From CAYHZL01 sp964361075 (GTDB lineage: Bacteria; Bacteroidota; Ignavibacteria; UBA10030; UBA8401): DNA of 17,209 bases. Location of the stretch: the NCBI GenBank assembly GCA_964361075.1, contig CAYHZL010000064.1:1-17209 (forward strand). The letters run 5' to 3'. Shown here piece by piece: positions 6,672 through 13,878 of this stretch. The position numbers and the translations under genes are program-made. The notes below the pieces were generated by a model. It saw nothing but the letters and a program-made list of their open reading frames with translations, was not told the origin of the DNA and did not search any database. Position 1 is the stretch's first letter, and the number at the start of each line of letters is the position of its first letter.

Positions 6672-7952
6672 ATGGCAACGATAAAACCGTTTCGTGGGAT
6701 TCGATACAATCAAACAAAAGTAAACATCAACACCGTTGTAGCGCCTCCGTACGATGTGATTACACAGGAACAGCAGAATGGCTACTACGATATTGATGCG
6801 TACAATATTGTGCGATTGATTTTAGGACGTGAAGAAGACCGGTACAGCTCGGCGGCAAAAACTTTTTCTGAATGGCAAGAACAAAATATTTTATTGCGCG
6901 ATAGTGTGCCGGCGTTGTATCCGCTCGTGCAAACATTTACTGCCGCAAACGGTGCAGCGGTTCAGCGCAAAGGATTTATTGCGTTGTGCCATCTCGAAGA
7001 GTTTGAAAAAGGAATTGTGTTGCCGCACGAAAAAACTCTTTCGAAGGCGAAAGAAGATCGCTTCAAACTTTTTAAAGCGACGAACTCAAACTTCAGCCAG
7101 ATTTTTGGATTATATTCTGATCTGGAAAAGAAGATTGATGCATTGATTAATCCGGTGCATGCTACTGCCGCAACAATTGATGTAACATTTGAACAGGTTC
7201 GTAACCAACTCTGGACAATTACAGATGAAACAACAATTGCAAATATCGCTTCGCTCATCGAACCGAAACAGATTCTGATTGCCGACGGACATCATCGCTA
7301 CGAAACGGCGCTTGCTTATAGAGATTTATGTAAGTCGCAAAATCCGAATCACAACGGAGCGGAGTTGTATAATTACGTGATGATGTTTTTTACCAATTTG
7401 GATGATGAAGGATTGGTAATTTTTCCGACGCATCGCGTTATTCACAGTCTGGCAAAATTTGAATGGAACACATTGCTTGCAACGCTTCAGCAATATTTCG
7501 ATGTGCATGTCTATCCAACGCCGGCAATGATGATGAATGCGCTCAATGGGCAATCGAAATTTTCGTACGGTATCGTTTCGCAAGGCTCGTCGAAATTTTT
7601 TGTCATCATTCTTAAAGATGCCGCGCTGCTCGATGTGTTGATTACCGCGCATCTTCCGAAAGAAGTAAAAGAATTGGAAGTAGTGTTGTTGCATCAATAC
7701 ATGCTTGGGAAACTTCTTGATATTTCGGTAGAAGCGCAGGAAAAGAAATTAAATATTCACTACTTGCAAAAAGTTGAAGAGTGTGTGGACGAAATTGCGC
7801 GCGGTGTTTCACAGATTGCGTTCTTTGTTAAGCCGACAAGAATTGAACAAGTGCGCGCTGTCGCGAAGTCCGGCAACACCATGCCGCAGAAATCAACGTT
7901 CTTCTTCCCGAAATTAATTTCGGGTTTGGTGTTAAATACAATGACGGAATAA
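6672..7952 (+). CDS. DUF1015 family protein
   Basis: The 426-residue protein belongs to the DUF1015 family (PF06245), recognisable from its N-terminus (I-x-P-F-R-G-I-R-Y, then V-V-A-P-P-Y-D-V-I), the H-E-x-T block (residues about 119-122) and the highly conserved A-D205-G-H-H-R209-Y-E-T-A. No signal peptide or membrane segment is evident, so it is probably cytoplasmic. Function is unproven in general; the D-G-H-H-R box recalls the nucleotide/phosphate site of the ParB/Srx-like fold, which is an analogy rather than an assignment. The ATG at 6672 follows an octamer repeat (ACTCAACT twice) with no Shine-Dalgarno. The stop codon shares two bases with the flanking AATT of the next element. Confidence 0.9.
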   Translation: MATIKPFRGIRYNQTKVNINTVVAPPYDVITQEQQNGYYDIDAYNIVRLILGREEDRYSSAAKTFSEWQEQNILLRDSVPALYPLVQTFTAANGAAVQRKGFIALCHLEEFEKGIVLPHEKTLSKAKEDRFKLFKATNSNFSQIFGLYSDLEKKIDALINPVHATAATIDVTFEQVRNQLWTITDETTIANIASLIEPKQILIADGHHRYETALAYRDLCKSQNPNHNGAELYNYVMMFFTNLDDEGLVIFPTHRVIHSLAKFEWNTLLATLQQYFDVHVYPTPAMMMNALNGQSKFSYGIVSQGSSKFFVIILKDAALLDVLITAHLPKEVKELEVVLLHQYMLGKLLDISVEAQEKKLNIHYLQKVEECVDEIARGVSQIAFFVKPTRIEQVRAVAKSGNTMPQKSTFFFPKLISGLVLNTMTE

Positions 7953-7954
7953 TT

Positions 7955-8097
7955 AGTTCTCGCTGAAAAAGTCAAGGATTGGTAGGACAGACATTCCTGT
8001 CTGTCAAAAATTTTACAAAAAACGTCAGACAAGCCACAAAGTGATGGCTTCGCCAAATGTCTGACCCACCGTGAGTTTCACATTTTCAGTGAGAACT
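7955..8097. mobile_element. MITE-like element directly after the DUF1015 gene
   Basis: Termini AGTTCTCGCTGAAAA (7955-7969) and the complement at 8083-8097 match at 14 of 15 positions. Both flanks are AATT (7951-7954 and 8098-8101); because AATT is palindromic it could also be part of the inverted repeat. Inside are two hairpins: GACAGACA/TGTCTGTC (7986-8005, loop TTCC), and GTCAGACA (8024-8031) / TGTCTGAC (8058-8065), whose loop includes a small TGGC-TTC-GCCA hairpin (8045-8055). It could act as a terminator for the gene before it. Confidence 0.7.
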
Positions 8098-8101
8098 AAT
8101 T

Positions 8102-8262
8102 AGTCGAAGATTAAAAAGTATTCTTCGTTTGTCATTCTGATCCGCCGCAGACGGAGAAGAATCTCATATTTGAATTCGAAATGAAAAGCGATCACGCTTT
8201 CAGCGTGATTCGTCGCTTTGCTCCTCAGAATGACAATGGTTTAAACTTTTTAAGGTTCGACT
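8102..8262. mobile_element. Second MITE-like element, sharing the AATT with its neighbour
   Basis: Termini 8102-8119 and 8245-8262 match at 16 of 18 positions (form AGTCGAACCTTAAAAAGT). Flanks are AATT at 8098-8101, also the right flank of the preceding element, and 8263-8266. The interior is bounded by GTCATTCTGA (8131-8140) and TCAGAATGAC (8225-8234), a perfect 10-bp stem, and contains ATCACGCT-TTC-AGCGTGAT (8191-8209). The same terminus family recurs at 13746. Confidence 0.7.
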
Positions 8263-8316
8263 AATTATCTTCATTATAACTCTGCAAGTTGGAAAAAAAG
8301 TATTCATCTAATTTTT

Positions 8317-8429
8317 GTATCTACTCAGTCATGCCATGAGTTTGTCTAATGTTTTGGTGAATGTTGTTCGCCGCGGCGAATCAAAAAAGTAACTCATGGC
8401 ATGACTTTAAGGGCACGGTGAGTAGTTAC
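8317..8429. mobile_element. IS66-like non-autonomous element upstream of the EamA gene
   Basis: Termini are GTATCTACTCA (8317-8327) and TGAGTAGTTAC (8419-8429). Flanks are TAATTTTT on both sides (8309-8316 and 8430-8437), an 8-bp direct duplication. It shares its ends with the element at 3367-3545 but almost no interior, except the 17-mer TTCGCCGCGGCGAATCA. A perfect 16-bp inverted repeat (8327-8342 / 8391-8406) gives a strong stem-loop. It ends 19 nt before the start codon of the next gene, counted from the duplication. Confidence 0.75.
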
Positions 8430-8456
8430 TAATTTTTAATAATTTATCTATACCCT

Positions 8457-9353
8457 ATGTCCGAACGATTCAAAGTTATTATCGCTTATACACTCATCTG
8501 TTTAATTTGGGGTTCAACGTGGTTGGTAATAAAATTGGGAACAACAACACTGACGCCGTGGCTTGGCGCCGGCATCCGATTTGCGGTTTCAGTTGTCATT
8601 CTTTTTGGTATTATCAAATATCGTGGAATAGAAATTCCATGGACACCGGCAGCGAAAAAATTTTATTTCAATGTTTCTTTCTTTTCTTTCACAGTACCGT
8701 TTGCGCTGGTATATTGGGGGGCGCAATATATTCCATCGGGACTAAGTTCAGTACTCTTTGGAACATATCCGTTTAGCGTCGCAATTTTTTCTTATCTATT
8801 TTTAAAAGAAGAGAAACTGACTGTATCCAAAATTGCTGGAATTGTTTTTGGTTTTTCCGGTGTGCTTGTTATCTTTGCGAACGACCTTCGGACAAATTCC
8901 GAGTATGCATTGTTTGGTATGGCAGCAACCGTTGTCAGTGCAATGATGCAGGCATATTCTGTTATCATCATTAAAAAACATGCAAATGATATCAGTCCGT
9001 TTGTTACGCTGATGATGCCGATGGTGTTCGGCATGTTCTTTTTACTTGGCGGAAGTCTGTTGTTCGAACACTACGAGACAGTTCATTTTACCTTTCCGGC
9101 AATTGTCGGAATTCTTTATCTCTCAATCTTCGGAACGATTCTTACCTTTGTGAGTTACTTTTGGCTGTTGAAAAAAACTGCGCCTGTGATCCTTTCGTTG
9201 ACCGCATTTATTACTCCGGTGATTGCTGTTACACTTGGCGTACTCTTAAATCACGAACAATTCTCTCCCGAAAAATATATCGGCGCGGCGATTGTGCTCG
9301 CCGGTATTTTGATCGCGAATGGTGAAGAGATTCGAGATGCGTTGGTGAAGTAA
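8457..9353 (+). CDS. EamA/DMT-superfamily membrane transporter
   Basis: The 298-residue protein shows the drug/metabolite transporter pattern: about ten hydrophobic helices arranged as two EamA repeats (roughly residues 7-138 and 150-288). The opening C-L-I-W-G-S-T-W-L-V-I-K-L-G is a typical first-helix signature, and Y-W-G-A-Q-Y-I-P-S-G-L-S-S-V-L-F-G closes the helix 3-4 region. These inner-membrane carriers export or import metabolites, amino acids or purines; the substrate cannot be read from sequence and the neighbours do not help. The ATG has no Shine-Dalgarno, and an inverted-repeat element ends just upstream, so its promoter probably lies in or beyond that element. The gene appears intact. 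Confidence 0.9.
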   Translation: MSERFKVIIAYTLICLIWGSTWLVIKLGTTTLTPWLGAGIRFAVSVVILFGIIKYRGIEIPWTPAAKKFYFNVSFFSFTVPFALVYWGAQYIPSGLSSVLFGTYPFSVAIFSYLFLKEEKLTVSKIAGIVFGFSGVLVIFANDLRTNSEYALFGMAATVVSAMMQAYSVIIIKKHANDISPFVTLMMPMVFGMFFLLGGSLLFEHYETVHFTFPAIVGILYLSIFGTILTFVSYFWLLKKTAPVILSLTAFITPVIAVTLGVLLNHEQFSPEKYIGAAIVLAGILIANGEEIRDALVK

Positions 9354-9840
9354 AGATACATTTAGTACCAGCACAAATATATTTGATGAAAGTTGTAGGT
9401 GCGGACGCCCGCAATGCTGTCAACTTAAGCAAATTTTCTTGGGCTAAAGCACGACAATGTGTTGTGCATTGAACCACGAATTAAAGTTCGTGGCTATTTT
9501 CTTTAATCTCTCAGGGTTAAATTCCCCGCCGCTTGCGGCGTGTCGTCATTCCCGCAAGTTTTTAGCGGGAATCTATTCTATGGATGTCCGATAAGAGCAT
9601 TCGGGCATGACGAAGATACCTCGCTGCTTGCGGCGAGGTCATTCATTAAACGTGATAGCCCCGACCTTTAGGTCGGGGAAACATGATTACAAAATCTTTT
9701 GGACTTTAGTCCAAATCCTTAAGTTGACAGCATTGCGCCCGTCCGCACTTTTATGGAACGAATGTTCCAAAGGAATCTGGCGAAGCCATTCGCCGTGGCG
9801 AACCTTCGGGAGGCGTGTGTTCCTACATAACAAGTTGTAA
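9354..9840. repeat. Composite block of nested inverted repeats and hairpins
   Basis: This 490-bp gap has no credible gene. Its core is bounded by a 31-bp inverted repeat (9399-9429 / 9718-9748, 29 of 31 matching). Inside are hairpins at 9474-9493 (CCACGAA/TTCGTGG), the 69-nt module at 9544-9612, and two hairpins with TTTA loops at 9659-9678 and 9698-9715. Right of the core are TGGAAC-GAAT-GTTCCA (9754-9769), TGGC-GAA-GCCA (9778-9788) and TTCGCCGTGGCGAA (9789-9802). No flanking duplication was found, so its boundaries are uncertain; it may be several insertions on top of each other. Confidence 0.6.
9544..9612. repeat. 69-nt two-hairpin module, copy 2
   Basis: The closing stem CGTCA (9544-9548) / TGACG (9608-9612) matches copy 1. 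Hairpin 1 is ATTCCCGC (9548-9555), loop AAGTTTTTA, GCGGGAAT (9565-9572). An 11-nt linker starting CTATT follows. Hairpin 2 is ATGTCCGA (9584-9591), loop TAAGAGCAT, TCGGGCAT (9601-9608), with one G-T pair. Lengths equal those of the copy at 692-760 throughout. Confidence 0.75.
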
Positions 9841-9862
9841 TTTTTCATGCAGGAATTTAAAG

Positions 9863-9896
9863 ACCAGCATAGTTGCATGTTGGTTTTTCTTTTTTT
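9863..9896 (+). terminator. Rho-independent terminator-like hairpin
   Basis: ACCAGCAT (9863-9870) pairs with ATGTTGGT (9877-9884), 8 bp with one G-T pair and a 6-nt loop, followed by TTTTTCTTTTTTT (9884-9896). It would end transcripts coming from the EamA gene. An alternative stem, CATGCA (9846-9851) / TGCATG (9874-9879), overlaps the terminator's right arm and could compete with it. Confidence 0.6.
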
Positions 9897-9933
9897 AGAT
9901 TCTCTATAGAAAAAATAGCAAAGGAGGATTGTT

Positions 9934-9966
9934 ATGAACCACACGCCGAGTTTTTCAATCCTCTAA
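9934..9966 (+). CDS. Possible 10-residue leader peptide
   Basis: A short frame reading MNHTPSFSIL starts 6 nt after AAAGGAGG (9920-9927), the strongest Shine-Dalgarno in the window, and stops 27 nt before the T9SS protein gene, which has its own AGGAGG (9984-9989). It lies between the terminator-like hairpin and the big gene. It has no run of a single regulatory amino acid, so classical attenuation is not evident. It may be a translated leader, or the first ribosome-binding site may be fortuitous. Confidence 0.35.
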   Translation: MNHTPSFSIL

Positions 9967-9993
9967 AACAAACACATAATACCAGGAGGATGT

Positions 9994-12900
9994 ATGAAAC
10001 AAACCATCGTTACTTTGTTCCTGCTTTTCTTTTTACTTTTCATAACCATCGACGCAAAAGAACAGCCCGGAAGTAAACAGAACTCATTTCGAAAAGCAAC
10101 CGGCACGCCTTCCGCAACACTTCTCAATATTAATCGCATTTCTGCGTGGTACGAATCCAATGGTGAAATGGAACGCAATCCATTTGATGGTAATTCAGGT
10201 TTAACATATCCGCGTGGAACAGCAGCGGCAATTTATGTGTCCGGGCTTGTATGGGGCGGAAAAGTAAATGATGGAAAAACACCTGTCATTCGTGTTGGCG
10301 GTTCAGATTACAATAGAGGTGTACAACCCGGTGCAATTTTAGGAAAGCAAACCGGTTTGTTTGAAGATCCGAATAATGCAAATGTTCGCATCTGGAGAAT
10401 TAGAAAAGATTACGCAACAGCTGATTTGAGACAAGATGCCGGAGAATTTTTTATGAAAGGGATTGCTTCAGTAACAGATGCGGATGTTGCAACGATTCGC
10501 GCACAGTACAAAAAAGATTGGCAAGAATGGCCCGCAAGTAAAGGTGCGCCGTTTTACGACAGCAACAACGACGGTGTCTACACTCCGCAATTCGATCTGA
10601 ACGGAAATCCGAAATTATATCCCGCCGCCGATGAACCCGGATTGGCAAATGCCGACCAAGTAATTTGGTTTGTCTGTCACGATTTAACCGGTCCTTCACA
10701 GTGGGCATCACCGCCAATTGGATTGGAACAACAGACAACATTGTGGGGATATAATCGTGCAAATGAATTTGGCGATATTCTTTTCAAAAAATTTAAATTG
10801 ATTTACAAAGGCACAGCGACAACTCCGAGCAATGCAACTATTACAGACATGTATCTTTGCCATTGGTCTGATCCTGATTTGGGAGATGCCGGTGATGATT
10901 ACGTTGGTTGTGATACGGTACTAAGTTTGGGTTACGTGTATAATTCTAAAAATATTGATAGAAGCTATTTATATTTTGGAATAACACCACCTGCAATGGG
11001 ATACGATTTTCTGCAAGGACCAATTGTGCCGAGCGCAAATGATACTGCAGTGTTCGATTTGAAATATCGTGCAGGATTTAAAAATCTTCCGATGACTTCA
11101 TTTATTTATTTTGCGGCAGGCGGCAGGTACGGCGATCCTGGTCATGTTGCAAGCGGTGCGATTCAATGGTATCAAATGTTGCGAGGTTTACCTCCAATGC
11201 CGCAAGGTCCGCCAGATCCGCCAATGGAAATTGATCCTATAACAAAAAAGCCAACAACATTTTGGTTGCCGGGTGATCCTGTAACTGGCACAGGATGGAT
11301 TGATGGTGTATGGGATACGCCGGGTGACAGACGTATGCTGCAAAACTCGGGACCGTTTACCATGGCGCTTGGCGATACCCAAGAAGTTGTTGTTGGTGTT
11401 GTTGGAGGAATTGGTAATAATTATTTATTTAGTATTTTGGAAACGAAAAAGAATGATCGGTATGTTCAGTTTGCGTATGATAAACTTTTTCAATTTGTTC
11501 CGCCTGCTGTTACGGCTTCACTTTCGTTTACAGGAAACACACAAGTAAAAATTATTCTGAAGGCAACACAAGTTCCTGCTAATACGACAGCAAGTATTTC
11601 GTTGAAGCAACCCGATGGAACTTCACTTGCAACTCTGCAATTATTCGATGATGGTGCTCATGACGATGGAGCGGCAAATGACGGTGTCTTTGGTGCATCC
11701 ACAACGATTGCGACACAACTTGATCCGTTATATCTTTCCGCAAGTTTCAGCCAAAGCGGAAAATTGTATTTGTTCGATAAGATGATTGATAAGATCAATG
11801 TTGTTGGTCCCATAGATATTGTGAGTGGGACAGTATTTTATGACAACATCAACGATGATAAAATTGTGAACAACGGAGAATTTATCCGATACGGAATAAC
11901 ACTAAAGAACAATTCGCTTTTCACAGTAAAGAAGTTAACACTTCAGCCCGCGACCGATCTTGATTTTGGAAAACTTGTTGCCATTGGACAATTGGCACCG
12001 GGTCAACAATTTATACAATCGTACAATCCGAACGATCCGACGACATATTTTTCTTTCCGTTTGCCGATCAATTATTCAGATTCAACCTACAAAGCAAATT
12101 TCTTTGTTACGGATTCGCTTGGTAATCTTTGGAAAACTCAAGTTGTATTTCCTGTGGTAAAGAAATCATTTATTGCTGATACGTTGCGAAACAAAGCAGT
12201 GAACATTGTCGGAGAGAACGATGCAACTGTGGATTTCGTTTTGTTCGATCCTATCAAAGTCGGGAACCAGTATGATATTTGGTTTGGCGGCAAAGGAGTT
12301 GAAAGAAACTGGACAGTTGTAAAACCAATTACAGGAAATGATTATGCAACCGTGAGCGCAACATTACTTCCCAAAAATCAAGTCCCTGCAATCAATACTC
12401 TTCCGTACGCAAAAGGAAGCGGAACGTTCACCATCAACGATGCAAAAACTCAGATTGCATATTCTGTATCCTACGATTCGCTTTCAGGAAATACTACAGG
12501 TGCGCATATTCACTTCGGTACTGCCGGAATAGTTGGTCCGGCTGTGAAAACATTAACCCTGAGCGGAAAAACAGCAACAGGTGTTTGGTCAAAGAGTGAT
12601 GGAAGTGAGCCGCTTGTTGATTCGTTAATTACTGCGTTCACTTCGGGAAATCTATATGTGAATTTCCATACGGCAGCAAATGCGGGCGGAGAAATTCGCG
12701 GGCAAATTGCAGATGGATTATTGCCGAGGCAAGTGTTACCAAACCCGTTAACAACGATAACACCAATCACATCACTTCAGGAAAACAAATTGATTGGATT
12801 TTCATTATATGTCAATAATGCAATAGTTGGAATTAAATCTGTGAACCAAGTTGCGCCTACAACAGGAAATGTTTTTGGTATTCTAAATCCGGAAGGTACA

Positions 12901-13743
12901 TACAGAATAGGAATTGACAATAGTTTTACTTTGGCAGGAGGTACTTTGACACAAAGTGCAGTCGAAATCCGATTTAACAATGAAATAAATTGGGCGTTGA
13001 TGATACCTCCCATTCAAAATCCGACTCCAGTTAATGTATTTTTCGTAAAAGTTCCGTTTGCAATATATAAAGATACAACGCGTGTTTGGCCTGTAATTCA
13101 AAATTCTCAAAAATTAGACTCTACATGGAACATCGATAGTCTAAAATTAATAAACGGAAAAAAAGTATTTGAGTCTATTGCAATTGTTGCTGATCGAGAT
13201 GGTTCGAATAATGATATAAGTTATTATTCACCATCATTCCCGTCATTTCCTCCGACTTCAAATTTATGGAAAGGACGTATTATGAGTGGCGTAAATTGGA
13301 TTGTGAAAAATATTTATTTTGTGAATGAAAAGAATAATGGAATTCCACCGGCATCCGGAACAAACGTGAGATTCACGCAATACAAGTCCATCAATTTAGG
13401 TGATATTAAATCCATTACATTGGCAATCAATTCTGTAAAACAATTGTCAGCGACAAACATTCCGCAAGATTTTGAACTTTCGCAAAATTATCCGAATCCG
13501 TTTAATCCAACCACCAAGATAGAATTTGCACTGCCAAAACAAACGCGGATTACATTGAAAGTGTTTGATATACTTGGTCGTGAAGTTGCAACATTGGTTG
13601 ACGGTAGTTTCGGAACAGGAAGATTTGTGTATGAATGGAATGGAAAAAACTCGCAGAATATTTCTGTCGCAAGCGGTGTTTATTTTTATCAGCTTCGTGC
13701 CGGCAACTTTGTTCAATCGAAGAAAATGTTACTTTTAAAATAA
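9994..13743 (+). CDS. T9SS-secreted protein with CHRD domain
   Basis: The 1249-residue protein has a signal peptide (K2, hydrophobic 4-19, likely cut after A21) and a C-terminal type A T9SS sorting domain. That domain starts at about F1160 with Y-P-N-P-F-N-P (1166-1172), then V-F-D-I-L-G-R-E-V-A-T-L and, near the end, G-V-Y-F-Y-Q-L. It is therefore sent through the Sec system and T9SS to the surface or medium. A CHRD (chordin-type) domain spans about 785-908, with A-H-I-H-F-G and the closing G-E-I-R-G-Q-I (899-905). Acidic Asn/Asp loops at 189-201 and 618-629 resemble calcium-binding loops. The N-terminal part (about 35-500) is not assigned to an enzyme family. AGGAGG lies 4 nt before the ATG. 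The stop codon overlaps the flank of the next element. Function is unknown; a structural or binding role is possible. Confidence 0.88.
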   Translation: MKQTIVTLFLLFFLLFITIDAKEQPGSKQNSFRKATGTPSATLLNINRISAWYESNGEMERNPFDGNSGLTYPRGTAAAIYVSGLVWGGKVNDGKTPVIRVGGSDYNRGVQPGAILGKQTGLFEDPNNANVRIWRIRKDYATADLRQDAGEFFMKGIASVTDADVATIRAQYKKDWQEWPASKGAPFYDSNNDGVYTPQFDLNGNPKLYPAADEPGLANADQVIWFVCHDLTGPSQWASPPIGLEQQTTLWGYNRANEFGDILFKKFKLIYKGTATTPSNATITDMYLCHWSDPDLGDAGDDYVGCDTVLSLGYVYNSKNIDRSYLYFGITPPAMGYDFLQGPIVPSANDTAVFDLKYRAGFKNLPMTSFIYFAAGGRYGDPGHVASGAIQWYQMLRGLPPMPQGPPDPPMEIDPITKKPTTFWLPGDPVTGTGWIDGVWDTPGDRRMLQNSGPFTMALGDTQEVVVGVVGGIGNNYLFSILETKKNDRYVQFAYDKLFQFVPPAVTASLSFTGNTQVKIILKATQVPANTTASISLKQPDGTSLATLQLFDDGAHDDGAANDGVFGASTTIATQLDPLYLSASFSQSGKLYLFDKMIDKINVVGPIDIVSGTVFYDNINDDKIVNNGEFIRYGITLKNNSLFTVKKLTLQPATDLDFGKLVAIGQLAPGQQFIQSYNPNDPTTYFSFRLPINYSDSTYKANFFVTDSLGNLWKTQVVFPVVKKSFIADTLRNKAVNIVGENDATVDFVLFDPIKVGNQYDIWFGGKGVERNWTVVKPITGNDYATVSATLLPKNQVPAINTLPYAKGSGTFTINDAKTQIAYSVSYDSLSGNTTGAHIHFGTAGIVGPAVKTLTLSGKTATGVWSKSDGSEPLVDSLITAFTSGNLYVNFHTAANAGGEIRGQIADGLLPRQVLPNPLTTITPITSLQENKLIGFSLYVNNAIVGIKSVNQVAPTTGNVFGILNPEGTYRIGIDNSFTLAGGTLTQSAVEIRFNNEINWALMIPPIQNPTPVNVFFVKVPFAIYKDTTRVWPVIQNSQKLDSTWNIDSLKLINGKKVFESIAIVADRDGSNNDISYYSPSFPSFPPTSNLWKGRIMSGVNWIVKNIYFVNEKNNGIPPASGTNVRFTQYKSINLGDIKSITLAINSVKQLSATNIPQDFELSQNYPNPFNPTTKIEFALPKQTRITLKVFDILGREVATLVDGSFGTGRFVYEWNGKNSQNISVASGVYFYQLRAGNFVQSKKMLLLK

Positions 13744-13745
13744 AT

Positions 13746-13878
13746 AGTCGTTCCTTAAAAAGTAATTTTTTCACACAACCCTTCGAGGGTTACATTTTCA
13801 AAAGTCAACAATATTGAAAAAATTGAACACTCTACAATAAACAACCCTCGAAGGGTTTCTACTTTGCAAGGTTCAACT
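13746..13878. mobile_element. MITE-like element directly after the T9SS protein gene
   Basis: Left terminus AGTCGTTCCTTAAAAAGT (13746-13763) and the complement at 13861-13878 match at 13 of 18 positions. Both flanks are AAAT (13742-13745 and 13879-13882), a non-palindromic 4-bp duplication that overlaps the TAA stop codon at 13741-13743. The left end differs from the terminus consensus of the element at 8102 by only two bases. Inside are AACCCTTCGAGGGTT and its reverse complement, so they form mirror-image hairpins that can also pair with each other. Confidence 0.7.

Noticed and set aside
9607..9840. 77-codon plus-strand frame and neighbouring minus frames in the composite repeat block
   Set aside because: They cross several hairpins, have no Shine-Dalgarno and show no protein family features.
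9354..9840. Complete insertion sequence
   Set aside because: No transposase frame and no flanking duplication could be found; only repeats are supported.
12510..12770. Minus-strand open frames within the T9SS gene and other large genes
   Set aside because: They are antisense shadows of strongly supported coding sequence without independent start signals or domains.
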